Counted from the first letter of the stretch, positions 1 through 13,430 are shown. The stretch is 64,000 nucleotides of DNA from Bryoerythrophyllum caledonicum (GCA_963971425.1 OZ020517.1:20470462-20534461); one strand, 5' to 3'. Notes: a model not told the origin generated them from the letters alone. Numbers and translations: made by a program.

Positions 1-560
1 CGGATTCATCAACCTTTGGTCGGATGATTGATTCTTAGGAGCACTACATTACCTTGGCGTCAAGTCTAGTTTCAGTCCTTTCCTTTGTGCGAATGTCTAT
101 TGGGGATGACTGAACCCAAGTCTATGAGTTAGGGACACAGTAGGACCTCGTTTGATCCCTTGTGCGAATGTCTATGTGGTTATAAGTAGGAAACACTCTA
201 ACAACTCGGATTACCTTGAGAGGACGAAAGAGATCTAACTACTCCCTTTGTGCGAATGTCTATTGGGTGCGGAAGGAAGGATTTTGTTATCTAAAGGAAA
301 GGAGTAGAGTCGGTGGTCCCTTGTGCGAATGTCTATGTGGATCAATTAGATAATATTCTTTTAGTCATCCCGAGGTAAAGGAAGGACTAACAGCTCGGAT
401 GGTAGGTAGGTAGGTAAGCTACGTGCTTACCACAACAGTTGAACTAGTTCCGGGCCGAGTAGGATCGTACCCGAGGATCCTTCCCCATCCGGGCCGAGTC
501 GGATAACGGAGAAGACCCCCTTTGTAATTGTGAATGAGGTGGTTGGTCTGGTTAAGCCTA
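1..560. repeat. Alternating short tandem boxes
   Basis: Four copies of a 20-odd-base box with the core TTGTGCGAATGTCTAT lie at about 84-104, 157-179, 244-267 and 318-340. Two versions alternate, one ending TTGGG and the other GTGG, so the true period is about 160 bp. A short GGTA run follows at about 401-416, and a GGGCCGAGT motif occurs twice between 450 and 500. No coding frame is seen. The block may be the outer part of the retroelement fossil that follows, but this is not shown. Confidence 0.6.
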
Positions 561-829
561 GCCCTTATGGTCTAACCTTTCTTTTCTTTCTTTTAAGGTA
601 TCTATTGTGGTAGGTTCAATATTATATAGATATAGGCATATTGTTAATTTTGCAGTTCTCAAGGATTTTCTATGGGAACGAATACCTTAGGGTATCTTTT
701 GTGTTAAGATGTGAATACTTGCCAAAGCGTACTACAACAATATGACAGTCTAGAATAGCATAAACCAATAGAATTAGTAGATAAGAACTCTAGGTCCAAA
801 CCGGAATTCTTAAACGGTACTATTAAAGT

Positions 830-3800
830 ACTAATCTAGAATCTGGACATCCAAACGAGATCGGAATCCGGAACCGTCATCACGAGCCCAACTTCGTCCG
901 GTAGCCGGATGGACTTCGACACAACTATAAAATGGGACCACAAAAAGAGGGTACCACCCATTTTCACTTTGTCATTTGTAGCTCTCTCTCTTCTTCTCTG
1001 CCTTCCGTCTCCTTTGCTATTAATAGTCCAGAAGTTTATCCGGTAGAATAAGAGCTTGTGTGAGGACAATGCGTGCACCGGTGACCGGAGAGACTGTGAG
1101 GTTAGGATTTCGTAGAACATGAGCGGAGCAGAAAACCGCACCACTAGGATGATCAAGGGCAGGACGGAAGCCAAGACTACCAGCATGGTTCCGCCAATTC
1201 AAAAGTTGGTTCCAGCCATCCCAGCGGACGAGGAAGATTTCCGGATTTTCGAGCACTACCTCGGAATTGTGGGGTGCAACGGCCTGTTAGATGTGGCGTG
1301 GGGAGTGAAGGATGAGAACATGGTGATGGAGTTGATGGGAACTCTAGTCAGCTAGTTTGGCAGGAGCATCCGGGCGCGTCCGGAGTGATGGGGAGCATTG
1401 GAATGGAAGAAGACCTACGGCTTTAATGATGGAGTAGTGAAGGTGGCCGAACAAAGGGACGACTTCTTGAACGAGGAGTTCACCGACTACGTAGACCCGA
1501 AGGATGGGTTCAATACTGCAGATCTATGCAACCCGCACGCCCATGTGGTAATAGGGTTTCTAAACCCTATTTTTCATCCGTAGTGGCCGAGGCGGATCGT
1601 ATCCAAGTCGGATGCCACCTTCCTCAAGTCAATGAGGTAGAAGATCACGGTGGATTGGCCGCTCTCATGAGCGACTTAATCAACCGATTGGTAAGAAACC
1701 TCTGGAAGGTGAAGAAGGCTGGAACCCCTCTTCCTTCCTATCTGATCCACCTCTACGCGCATAATGAGGTGCTAACCCTAGCAGAGTAGAATGCCTACAA
1801 GGTGCTTCTGAGTATTCAGAATTATGGCAGACTAGAGACGGACTCGGAAGAGGAGTCTGACGCTCCAGACCCCCCTCTGATTGGCAACACGTAGAATCGC
1901 AAGAGGAGCCGGTCAATTCAGCCGGAGGCGGAACTGGAACCTGCTCGCCCAAGCCAACCAGGAAAAGATCAAGTCGATCCAGAATCGGCCGGACCGTCTA
2001 TCGGGCTGGGTTCCTCCGGTTGGAACTCCGGCTGGAACTCCGGAACTCATCGGACGTCCGGGTGAGGACGTCATGGAGTTGTTACAACATGCAGCATGGA
2101 GGGCCGCGCTTCTCAATCAATTCATCGCGAACAACATGGATTTATTGAAGGAGATCTTCTAGGAGCTGAAAGAGGAGGAGTTGAAGGACATCCTTTTTTG
2201 GATGAAGGACTTCAGATACAAGGAGATCCGGCTTAGCGTTTTGGAGGAACAACAAATCCCCCTGGTCCAAGGACGCGCAAAACTCCAACGACAGTTGGAA
2301 GCGGCGGAAACGGCGTTGGAAGAGGCACAAGTTGCCCGAAAGGAAGCGGAGGACACGACCAACGCATCAGCGCATGCACTGGCAGAAGTTCGAACGGCGC
2401 CCAGCTTTCTAGTTGACACGATCAACCGGAGCATCCTCTTCAACGAGCGGTTGGAGAAGGAGGACAAACTAAACCAAGGTTAGACCATCCGGTTCCTCAT
2501 TGATCATAGCCAGAAGATCGAGAAGACCTGGGACCTAATACAGGTCTTGGTCAACAACATGGGGCTGGAAGAACCGGAGGTACCCACCACACTGGTCAAC
2601 CTCGGTTCCTCGCCGGACATAGCCAGTTCATCATGGGTTACTCCGAAGAGTTCCGGCAAGCATAAGGAGGTTTTGGGAACTCCTAACCCCGCTCATCCCA
2701 TGAGTTGGAGTAACTTCTCCCTTCCCAACACGGAGACGCTCAAGACCTGGAAGAACACACTTCTAGAAGGACTCTTACAAGAGACCCCTCCCACCTTCTT
2801 ACTGCCTTCGGTATGCCCCTCCACCATCCTTCGGAAGTTGACCTCCCCACTTTCCAAACTACGAGCGGAGGAGACTCCCAATTTCCAGGACCTGCTGGAA
2901 AAGGAGATCTATTCAACAGAGAAGACTACAAAGGTGGTGCCACCAACGGAAGAACCTCCGGCACCAACTTTAGGAAGCAAGGGCAAGGATTGAGAATCAA
3001 CTGTGGAGAAGACGGACATGGGAAAGGGTTAATGGATGAGTCCCCTAGGACGTAGGAGCACTAGGAATAAGAGTGTCCAGAAGACACCGTAGTCAGAGTA
3101 GAATTAGTCTTAGGAATTCTTGGTCACTTGGACTTAGTAGCGATTAACGATGGGGCTTGGATTTGCACCCGGCTACTAACCAAAGGACTAAGGAACTTTT
3201 GTAAAGAAATCCGAATCCGAAGACGGTGAGTCCGGATCTCTAATCCAAAAAGTCGGGATCTTTCCTTGGAAACATCGACTTTCCTTGGAAGTATCAATAC
3301 TTCAAGATAAGAGTTCTAGGAATTATCGGACTTCCAGAAAAGGAGTTCTTGGACCTTTTGACCGTCAGGATTAGACTTTCCGGATTTATCGTGGATAAGG
3401 TAGGACTAAAATTAGAAACTTAGCTTCCACTTAATGGATGAGTTTTAAAAACTCATCATCTTGTTTTTTCCTCGCTGAAGCTTGCAATTTCCTTATAAAT
3501 GTTATCCTTCTTGATATCATTGAGGTATTGAGGAGCTTTTGCAAGGGACGAATCCATTGCGGTGAGTATTGTCTTGTTGTTCTTTCTTGATAAGTTTCAC
3601 TGAAGAGGTTGCATTAGAGATAGCCGGTTGGGACTTGAAACATGAGAGCGCCTAGGAGAGCTGGAAACGAGTTCAGGGGAAGGCCTGATACTCTCCAGGG
3701 TCCGGAATTAGCCAAGAGGGGAAGAGATGTATTGCAGAGGTGAGCTTGGTAGTCTCTAGGGCACATAGATTTTGTGTGAACCCGGATTCCGGTTGAGGCC

Positions 3801-4390
3801 GGAGCTTACCGCCACGATTGGGAAAAAGCTGGATGCGCATGTCTAGAAGGACCTCGCTCTGGAACTTGTGAAACTTACTCAGTAGAACTAAGGCAATAAC
3901 TTCCAGAATGTTGTTGTAGTCCGGATTTATCTCTGTGTGACCGCGTGCGAACAACCATCCGGATGATGTGAGGGTATAAGTCTAGCAACAACAATTGTTC
4001 ACCAGTTAGTGCAGTAGGAAGAGTGGGTGTTTAGCCATTATAAGCCACGGGACAATGGGGCGTCCGGCCACTTTAAATTATAGGACTAGTGGCCTTCCGG
4101 CCATTTATTTAAAAATTTCAGAAGACTCTCTGAGGAGGAACAAAGATAAATAAAACTCCATCTTGAGGTATTCAAAAGTTTAGTTCCGGAATCTATTGAA
4201 AGAAAATCGGAATCCGAAGGATCCGGATTTTTAGTAAAGGAATGAATAGAAAGAGTAATCGGTGGGGGAGTGTTTGGTGGGTTTAGTTTTAATAGTATAT
4301 TCTATAAGAAACAGTAGGTCTCTGTGGGAACAAAACCGGTGCAGTATACTTTGGAATACCTTTAACACTAATTAATGATATTTTGAAGGA
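830..4390 (+). mobile_element. Gag-like retroelement fossil, copy A (LTR class suspected)
   Basis: The stretch 1119-3055 encodes pieces of a protein clearly related to that of copy B at 10149-12190; both contain the neighbouring words DPKDG and LLNPIF or FLNPIF. The 5' leader at about 1000-1118 and the tail near 3140-3180 also match copy B in the same order. A zinc-knuckle-like word (INCGEDGH) near 3000 suggests a gag protein. No protease, reverse transcriptase or integrase is visible. The copy is an old fossil with roughly half a dozen interruptions. Terminal repeats could not be delimited with confidence, so the LTR assignment is inference. Confidence 0.5.
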
Positions 4391-4498
4391 ATATTGACCC
4401 AACAACTTGCAACACCTCCTTCCTTCCATTGTTAATTTCACTTTGTTGAGTGTCAAAGTTGGTAAGCCCGGAGAAATTATGGGAAAGTAGATAGGAGC

Positions 4499-4560
4499 AA
4501 GGGCAATGAAACGTAATGCAAGGCAATGAAACGTAATGCAAGGCAATGAAACTTGCAAGG
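4499..4560. repeat. 20-bp tandem repeat, three units
   Basis: The unit AAGGCAATGAAACGTAATGC is repeated about three times with the last unit diverged. It is a short minisatellite in a stretch without genes. Nothing else is recognised between 4561 and the end of the remorin gene at 5267. Confidence 0.8.
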
Positions 4561-5266
4561 TAAACACAGTTTTGGGTTTAGGGTGAGTGAATGGGCTAGA
4601 ATAATTGATTGAAAACTCAATAGCTATTACTTTCTATGTAAGTTACGGTTTTCTCCACTCCCAACTATTAACATAAAAAGAGGGCCGACATATTTCCTTC
4701 CCACTATTTTTACCAAGCCACATGACGTCACACTCCAATATTGAACGCAGGAGCAGCAATTGACCTAACCTGTTGATTCCCCTTTACAGTTGCGCCTTAA
4801 ACTGCGTGCGGACAAACTGCAACTTGTCGAACGGCCTCTTCAGTGAAGCTGCCGTAGGAGCACCGAGACTTACGACACTGCCACTAACTGCTCTTGTCGC
4901 ATCTAAAAGTAAAATATTAGGGGGCAACGATCTGTTTAGTTTTATTGGAAGTAGAAGAATCAAAGTACAAATTCAAGCAACGCAATAATATGTTGCGCGA
5001 GCAAAATTTCCTAAGCTTGGCCAAAAGGGGGTTACTTCTGGATCTGAGAGCCTTGATGTGTAAACTCAGTATTATCGATGTCGTAACTATACAAATTCCT
5101 GTCGGGCCGAGATGTGATTCCTACACCTCTGGAGACTGCAATGATTCGTCTCCGGGTGCGTGCGGTGAAGCGTGTACAGTACATTCGTGAAAAATTCACG
5201 CCGCAGACGGGTTGTTGTTGTAGAGGATGTTCTCTGCTACTAAAAAATTGTGGGATGTGATGTGGT

Positions 5267-7185
5267 TCAGCCGAGGAAGAGGCAACCGCGAGGAACTTTG
5301 GTGGTTCGTCTCATGGGCTTGGCGTCCATTGGTGTCCTTGCGGCCCTCTCTGCGCGCTTCGCCTCGGCCATGGCACGTTTCTCCTCGGCTTTCCGGCGCG
5401 CCATCGCCAGGTCGTTCTGCATCTTCTCGATCAGCCGTGCGCGCTTGAGCTCCAATTTCAACTGAGATAGGACAGAAAATAATAGAACGTCACTATGGAG
5501 TTGCAGGAATGGAGAAACAGACGAAGTACTGTAAGGAGGTACTTCACAAACCTCGGCTTGCTTCATCGCCGCAGTGGCTTTGGCTCGTTGCTGTTCCTCC
5601 CAAGACTTGATTTCTCTCTCTTCCCTATCATACCTGTTATCAAGAGGCATTGTTAGGATCAAAGGAACTGAGTTCGGAGTCAGCTTCAACCCGCAGAAAA
5701 AGAAGTTGGGGAAGCCGGACCAAAGAAAGGATGACATACCGACTGGCGAGTTTGGAGCATTTTGCGTCCTCCCAACCGGCAGCATTGGTGTGCACCTTCT
5801 GATTCTGAACGTGCACAAAGGCGTCTCGCATGGAAGGAGAGCGCTCTGTATGTCGCCTCGATATTCTCTGAATATCACCTATTTCTAAACATCACAACCG
5901 ATTCACATGATGAGAAAATACATCGCTCGCAAGCTCCACAACGCATCACTTGATAAACACAAGGGAGTAAAGAGTGAGTAGTGATGGATTTACCGTAATT
6001 TGCACCGTGGCTTTGCTCACGATTCATTAACGGAGCACTGTGGCGAGGCAGTGTTGTTATGTGGTGCGCCATGAACTGCATCTTTCCATCTTTCACTTGG
6101 CTACTTGAAGGTGAATAGGCCGTCATTGGGAGTTCCATAGACCGAGTTCGGGACGGTTTCCTCACGACATGCGCCCGGGAACGGGACATGGAAGTCGCAG
6201 AGGATTCTAGACCAAATTCAGAGCCATTCAGGGTTTCGTGAGGCTTCTCATACTCCGAGTCATTCGCAGACGAGTCACGTGTGCTCATGCCGGCGGCAGT
6301 CCCGGCCTCCAACATGTGATGCCACTCATGCGTCAAGCTGAATTCGCTTCCGGGCGAGCCGCACTCCTCCGGCGCGAAGTTCTGGAGATGACTATCTCTG
6401 AAAGCGCCCGGTGAGGACTGAAATCCAGAAGACGTGGACGTGCCACGATCTGCGCAGCCAAATCATATCAGTACCAATTCAATACGCGCCATGTCGTACG
6501 TTCAGAGGATTTTTCAAGAATTCCAAGAAGACAGAATCGAAGAAGAACAACTTACTTTTAACGTTCTTGAAAGCGAGCATAAGAAAGTTGCCACCGCCGC
6601 CGCACGGTCCTGCATCAATCCTCGAAACATCCATAGGATCTCTTTTCGCTGGACATCTTGGGGGTGAAATGGCTCTCACCTGCACAGAAGAGCACAAATC
6701 CACTTCACTACCAAAGACACGCAGATTAAAAAACAATCTACGATCCGTGGCTACAAAGAAGAAGCGGCGGCGACGACCGGAATGCGTACCCTAACATGAG
6801 CCGGTTGATTCAGCTCCGAGCTAGAACCGAAGAACCGCGAGGTCGAGTAACTTCGGTTATACCGCGGCGATCCAACGGGAGAAGATCTAACAGATTCGAA
6901 CGACGACGCCACGCTCTCGTCGTCATTGTGATCATCCAGCACCGAAGTAGGACTGGACTCCAGCCACGCCTTCACCGTCTCCTGCGACCGGTACAGCCGC
7001 TCCGACGTCACAGACGCCACCGGACTCGCCGCGTGAATCATCAGCGTGCTCGTCTCCTGCTCCGCCGCCTCGTGCCACCGCGCATGATGCCCTGGCCACA
7101 GCGGACTCGCAGCCTGCGACGGCCCCCGGCTCCGCGACTTCTCTGGCAGCTTGCCTAGGCACTGCGCCGCCCTCCGCATCGACAT
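5267..7185 (-). CDS. Remorin family protein, six exons
   Basis: Exons on the minus strand, in order of translation: 7185-6790, 6679-6556, 6395-5994, 5845-5740, 5633-5552, 5461-5267. They total 1305 nt, or 434 residues plus stop, with GT/AG at every junction. The C-terminal third (about residues 325-425) is a remorin domain: YDREEREIKSWEEQQ, then KMQNDLAMARRKAEEKRA, a long charged coiled coil. The protein ends RGCLFLG, where the cysteine fits the S-acylated C-terminal anchor known in remorins. Residues 1-300 are polar and probably disordered, with a basic cysteine-containing start (MSMRRAAQC). Remorins are plant-specific scaffolds of plasma-membrane nanodomains and plasmodesmata. The start at 7185 is the first in-frame ATG after an upstream stop. 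The acceptor of exon 3 was placed by phase, so that junction is the least certain. No stop or frameshift is seen; the gene looks functional. Confidence 0.88.
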
Positions 7186-7516
7186 CTCGGTCACCGACCT
7201 CAAAACCTCAACACCACCGCGCTCCACCCCTCACTCACGCCTATCAATCAAGCTTCACAAAGAAACCGTCCAGCCTGCACTGATCTCGGATTCAGATTCA
7301 GACTTCAAGCACTCGGCACAGCTGACTGTAGCAGAAGAGTAAACAACGTCGACAGAAGCGGCCATCCGCGACGGCGATCGAGAGAGGAGGCGCAGCTTCT
7401 GACGAAAAAAAATCGAGCCAGAGAGTGTTGTGAATATAAAAGCTCGGAGCTGCCAGAAACAACGTCAAAGCCTCCCCGAAAACACGGCGACCGCGCGGCA
7501 ACTGTCGACAGACCAC

Positions 7517-7715
7517 TACACCAAATACTGCATATAGTGTGGTCCAGAGTAGTTCGACTTTCTACACTAATTGGAAACTACATCCAATCAGCGACTGGCA
7601 CACACTTGCTTGAAAACGAATAGCCAATCAGAATATGACATGCGTGTTCTTGATGCAAATTACTGTTGGAGATCCACAGTAGTTTGCATCCACACTATAT
7701 TCAGTGTTTAGTGTA
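7517..7715. mobile_element. Palindromic MITE with TA target, upstream of remorin
   Basis: About 199 bp between TA dinucleotides, with inverted ends of about 27 bp: TACACCAAATACTGCATATA on the left matches the complement of the right end with few mismatches. It is related to the element at 41583-41785. It lies about 330 bp upstream of the remorin start codon, so it may sit in or next to the promoter. A TA target fits a Tc1/mariner-type non-autonomous element. Confidence 0.75.
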
Positions 7716-8187
7716 TCCTGGAGTACATCCGGAAACCCCTGATCTACGAAAGAGGGAAGGATCTACTCCCCGGCTAGATCTTCGGAACACTCTACGGGTT
7801 AGGATCTAGGAGAGGAGTGGATTTCCGGTTACGGTGGAGGCGATTGGTGAGCAGTACCGGACTATTCTTCAGACGCGGAGACCCGGTTACAGGCATGCGA
7901 ACTGAATGGAATCCCGGCTCCGGAGGAGCCAGGCTGGGGCGCAAAACTTGGCGGAGGTTGCTAAAGTTGGCAGGAGGGCTAAAGTTGGGCAGGACCGCAG
8001 CCTTTCCACCACGGTCGAGCGTTGCCAAAAAGCTCACGATGGGTGGCAACGCGTTTCTTTTCTGAGTTCTCCAAGTGGTTGTGCGCCAGGGTGGCAATGC
8101 GCCCTCGTTGCCTCCCAAGTGAATTGTTGTCTTTCATGGTTATGGATGGGGTGGAAAGACCCTCCTCCTTCCCCCAGCGACAAGGTT
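7716..8187. other. Stretch with no recognised gene
   Basis: GC-richer sequence with many TCCGGA words, resembling in composition the gag-like fossil that follows after the MITE. No coding region or RNA gene was recognised here. Confidence 0.4.
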
Positions 8188-9120
8188 TTAACCCCTAAGG
8201 GACCAAACGTCCTCCCGAGGTCATTTTGGATTTTGGGCATATACCTACAATTCGAAAAAAAATCCTTTTTAATTGATTTTTTTTTCCAAAATAGGATCTG
8301 ATAAGAGCTTCGTGGAGATTTTTTTATTTTTTTTGGGATTTGTGGTTTGAAAGTTAGTACCACTTAAAGCCAAAAGTGTGGACTCCAGGCACCTCCAAAT
8401 TTTTTGACAAAAGTTTCTATTGACATTGAGATTTTTCACACATATAAAGAATATTTCCTCTTCGGGAAATTTTCAAAAAAAAATCTTGTCTTTAGTGTAA
8501 AAAGGCATTTTATTCCAAGTCAAACATTTTCACACATTTTCGGGCAACGGTGGGAAAAAAAATCATCTTTTCTAAATAAAACCTAGAGATCTTCATATTT
8601 TTCACTTTTTATTTTTTCATCAACAATATGTGGTGAAAACCTTCTTATTGACCGTTTGGATTATCATTCGAATACATACGTAGTTCACAAAAAAATACAA
8701 ACGTGAAATGGCAATTTTTGAACCTCCACTCCTTGCACACTTGTTTTGAATATGCTACACCCCTTTTTTACCTCTAAAAATTGGTGTGTTGGGAAATAAC
8801 ATCATGCTTAAGACAATGGTAAAAGATTTAGACCTTGTACAATGCAAAAATTTGATACAAAGTGAAGTCAAAGTCTGCTGATCTACTCAACGCAAGGAAG
8901 AAAATGAACCATTGTTTTGACTTCAAACACTAAAAGCTATCAATCCGTGCGGTGGATTGCAACCAAAATTTTATGGCATGTTCATAATGAAGTCTTTTTA
9001 AAGATCTTATGGTTGAAAATCCGAAATTCACTTTAAAATGTGATTTTCATATCTCTTTTTAGGAGTGACAATTTTGGACTGGTTTTAGAGCGAAAGTGGT
9101 CGTGGTCCTTTAGGGGTTAA
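8188..9120. mobile_element. TTAA MITE, family 1, copy 1
   Basis: A 933-bp element bounded by TTAA on both sides. The ends are TTAACCCCTAAGGGACC and, on the opposite strand, TTAACCCCTAAAGGACC. The TTAA duplication and the CCC start fit the piggyBac type. The inside is AT-rich, holds no long frame, and is shared with the copies at 19858-20782 and 28678-29630. It interrupts the region upstream of fossil copy B. Confidence 0.85.
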
Positions 9121-12100
9121 GGTTTAACCCTTGTGCGTCTCCACCGAATATCAGGACGGGTGGAGGTCTTTAGAGAACTTTCTGGAGGCGGGCGGGAGTT
9201 GTGCCACAGCTAGCCCCATAGGTTCTCCAACTTGCTCCACTCCTAGAAGATTCATCAATGGTGGTAAATTGATCAAAGGAGAGTGCGAATTGTAATTCCG
9301 ATGCAAAAGGAAATCTCGTACGAAAAGCAACCAATTGATTGCTTTGAGGAAGACTTGCGTTGTCGATGCCTGACCACAGCAAACTACATCGGGGCACGGT
9401 CGGAGGCCCTTCCGGAGGAAACTCCGGCGGAATTGGATGAGTAGTGGGGCTCCCCACCGCCATCAACCCCACTACTCCACCGGTCCCTAGGATCCATGGA
9501 GCTCTTTGGAGAAGCTTTCGCAACCTTTTCAAGCGCAGCCAGAGCAAACCCCACGAGCTTTATAACGTGACTATTGACGCGAATATAGAAGTGAAAATCG
9601 ATTTGAACTAAGTGTTTTGGGACTCTGTTCCCACATGGTGCCGGAAATTAACCTTAAATTCCGGCCAAAACAAAAAAATTAGTTAATTAGTTATGATAGT
9701 TCGCGCTAGGATACAACCTATAGTCTTCAAGTAAGAATAAAGTAGGATAGGCCTGACTGCAAACCCTAATTAAGACAAAAGTTGCTATAAGCAGAGCCGG
9801 AGCAGTTACCGGAATTCCGGGTCAGTCAGCTATCCGGAACCATCAGCCGGAATTGTCCCCATCAAATGTCATCATGATGCCGTACTAACGGCCAGACTAC
9901 TTAAGGCTGGGGTTTGGTAGGAGACTCTTTCTTCTCACTTCGTCTTCGCGTGTCGAGATTTTCTCTCCTCTCACTCTCTTTCTTTCTCTCTCTCATCTTC
10001 TCTCACTCTTACGATTTTCCGAACCGCCTGCTGGTAGGGTTTGGAACTTAGACGGTTAGAACGGACGTGCGTCCGTTAGGGAGAGTTTGTGTGAGGTTGG
10101 TGCGTGCAGGGACGACCTTGAGAGACTGTGAGGTGATAGGCATGTTTCATGAAGTCTATGCCGATGGCAAAGAAGAAGAGGACGGATAGGGATGGGCGAG
10201 GCCGGAGAGACGAAGAGCCGGCAGTTGCACTCCCTCCCTTAACCCGCGTTCTCCCGGAAATCCGAGAAGATGCGGACGAACTCAGCATGCTGAAAGATAG
10301 CCTGAAGTATATGGGTTGTGAGGGTTTGCTCGAGGTTCTCTGGGGCATCTGGGAGGAGGTCTATGTCCGGGAGTTGGTAGGGACGCTGGACGATAAATAC
10401 AAGGGGCTGATGAGAGCCCATCCGGAAGTCTGGGGAGTCCCCGAATGGTCTCAGGCGTACGACTTCCGGGCCGGCCGCACTAAGGTGGTGGAACGGCGAG
10501 ACGAGTTTCTGGCTGAGGAATTCGAAGGACCAGCGGACCCGAAGGATGGCTACAACCTCCAAGACCTTTGGCACTTGGATGCCCAGCTCGTGCAAGGGTT
10601 ATTAAACCCTATCTTCCATCTGGAAAAGCTGAGACGGGTAGTGGCGAAGTGGACCCGCACTTTCCTCGGAGCACTCCGGGGGAAGATCGTCGTTGACTGG
10701 GGAACGCTGATGATGGATATGATCAACCGTCTCGTGGCCAATCTCCAGAAGGTAAAGAAATCAGCAACACCTCTGGCCTTGTATGTGGTGCACCTCTATG
10801 CTCACCACCACTAGCTGACTCATGTGGAAATCCGGAAGTACGACGAAGTCCTTAACTTCCAAAAGTACGGAGGGGACGAGTTGGAGGAAGAAGAGTCCGG
10901 AGGGAAGGAGCCGGTGTTGGAAGGAGCAACCACAGGCACTCCGGAAGGTTGGAAGGCTCCAAAGAGACCTCGGGGGAAGGAGCCTGAGGCGGAGAGTCCG
11001 GGCATCCGCAGCTCCTCCGCATCATCCGGAGAAGACGAGTCCGGACTCTCATGAGGGACCAGCCGGAAGAAGAGGAAGGTTGACCGGGACGACTACAGGG
11101 GTCAACTCAAACTGATGGATGAGCTCACACGCGATATTGGCTAGAGAGTTGGGCTCCTTAAGGAGACCAACTTCATCATCACCAACAGCGTGGAACAAAT
11201 CTTCCGGAGTCTAGACGTCGACCGGTTGGAAGAACTCTAGAGCAGAGAGATGGGCACGAAGGCGCTGCACACCCAGATCTCTTTCATGTTCAAGGCCAGT
11301 ACGGAGATGGAGAGGAAAATGAAGCAGTACCTTGCTGAGGCAGCCCTGGCGGTGACGGCCCGGAAACTGGCTGAGGCGAAGGCCAATGCGTCCGTAGCGG
11401 CCCTGATAGAGGTCCGGGCGGCCCTAGAATTCCCGATGGATGTGATCAACTGGAGCCGGCTCTTCACCAAATTGGTGGAGAAGAAGGAGAAGGTCACCAG
11501 GGCCAACATCATCCGGTTTCTCCTAGATCAAGTTGAGAAGATGGGGCGGACCTCGGAGCAGATGAAGCTGCTGGTCGATAACATCACCGAGGAGCTTCCG
11601 GAAGACCCGACAGCACCTAGACCAGAAGGCACCACGACCCCAACACGAAGTACGGCCCCTCCGGAACCATCGGCCAAGACCACTCCAGCTCCGGGCACCT
11701 CAGCGAATCCGGAGTCTCTCGACACTCCGTCACCTCGGACACCAACGGAGGGTATCGTACTCCCCAATCCGAGTACGAGTGAGATCCTGAAGAAGTTACG
11801 GATCTCCTGTCGCCACCGAATATGCGCTTGCCAGATCCTTCGGCAGAAGGCGAGGTTCCGGTACCACCCAAGTCTGTATCCCGAAGGTTGGCGCCCGGAC
11901 CCAGGAGTCCGTCCGGAAGCTATAGAGATTTGGTCCAGGAGACCACGTCAGCTTCCGCGACGGAACTGACAGCACCGCCGGTTCTGGAAGGATCACCGGA
12001 ACAACCCCCTCTACCGCCGGACGCCAGGACTCCGGTGGCTGGTGTTACTCCAGCAACCGGACCATCGACCTGGAAGACCAACCTTTCGCCTGCAACGTCG

Positions 12101-13430
12101 AAGAAGGCGAAGGGTAAGCAGCGCGCTTTGGTGGAGATCTCCCCCCCCCGTAGCAGTGGGAGAAATCGGGGCCCAGGTGCTCCGACTTAGGTTAGTTATG
12201 TTTTGCACTCCTTTCTAGGTTGTAGATTCCGGATCAACAGCGATTAATAATGGGGCCCGAAGTGCACCCGGCTGCTCACGGAATCGACTGCCAGTTTTTG
12301 TAGTTAGAGTAGGGATTCTGGAGACGGAACTGTTCCGTGATTTTTGGATCTGAGATTTGATCTGGAACTTTTAGGGATTTTTTGGATCTTTTAGATAAGA
12401 TCTAGCGAACTTCCTGTAGGTTAGCTAGGAGGAAAGCCAAGTTTAGAAGGAACTTAGTTAGTACTTAGTAGAGAGGTTTTGGGAAAAACCTTTTCATCTT
12501 GTTCTTCTCACCTAGAAATACACATTATATTTCTGTACTAGACTTGCTATCTTGTGCTTATGGTGTGACGTGTGGAACTTGGGAGAGACAGATCCATTCC
12601 TGTGTGTGGTTGTGTGAGTGGTTCTTCCGGAATAGAGTAACTCATGTGTTCTGCCGGAGGGGGAAACTATCTAGGTCAGTGTCGGGAGATCGCCTGGGAG
12701 AGCTGGAGAGAGCTATTGCAGAGGTGTTCCTGGTAGTCTCTAGGGTCCGGAAGTAGCCAGGAGGGGAAGAGATGAATTGGAGAGGTGTTCCTAGTAATCT
12801 CTAGTTTACGGAAGATTCCGTGTTAAACTGGATTCCGGACAAGTTCTGGAGTTCTCCTCTAAGATAGGAAAAAAGCCTGATACAAAGATCTAGACGGAAT
12901 ACTCATAGCGAGCGGTGAGCCTCTATTCCGGAGAATTGCAACCTTACTTATCGGAATGTCGTTGTAGTCCGGACTTGTCTCTGTGTGACCGCATCCGGAA
13001 GGCCTTCCGGGTGTCGTGAGAGTCTAAGTCTAGCAACAGCAATCAAATCTTCAATTAGTAGTGTAGGGAGAGTGGTGTTCGGTCACTATAAGTTCCGGAC
13101 AGTGGGTGCCTAGCCACTTTAAGTCACAGGGCAGTAGAAAATCCAGCCACTTATACGAAACAGGATCACTGGACTCCGGCCACTCGCTTAAAAACTCCAG
13201 GAGACTCTCTGAGGAGGAACAGAGACAAATTAAACTACCCTCCAGACTTCCGGAAACTACTTTCCGGAATCCATTGTATACAATCCGGACTCCGGAAGGA
13301 TCCGGATCTACCCTACGTAAGTAAAGATTATAGCTAACTTATAAACGACTTGCTGCAATAAGTTTAGTAATCCGGAGTTTTTGGAAAAGAACATTAGGTC
13401 TCTGTGGGAACGAAACCGGAGCGGTTACTT
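9121..13430 (+). mobile_element. Gag-like retroelement fossil, copy B (LTR class suspected)
   Basis: The leader (about 9600-10148, with a CT-rich stretch at 9926-10010) is followed by a frame at 10149-10814 encoding a basic start (KKKRTDRDGRGRRDE) and a mostly helical domain, then further frames at 11250-12190 with an alanine-rich coiled coil (AEAALAVTARKLAEAKA) and a proline/threonine-rich tail. Helical domain, coiled coil and low-complexity tail resemble a gag polyprotein. No pol domains are visible, so it resembles gag-only terminal-repeat elements. A non-coding tail to about 13430 matches that of copy A. It is broken, with about three or four interruptions, and is younger than copy A. The ends are uncertain. 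Confidence 0.5.
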
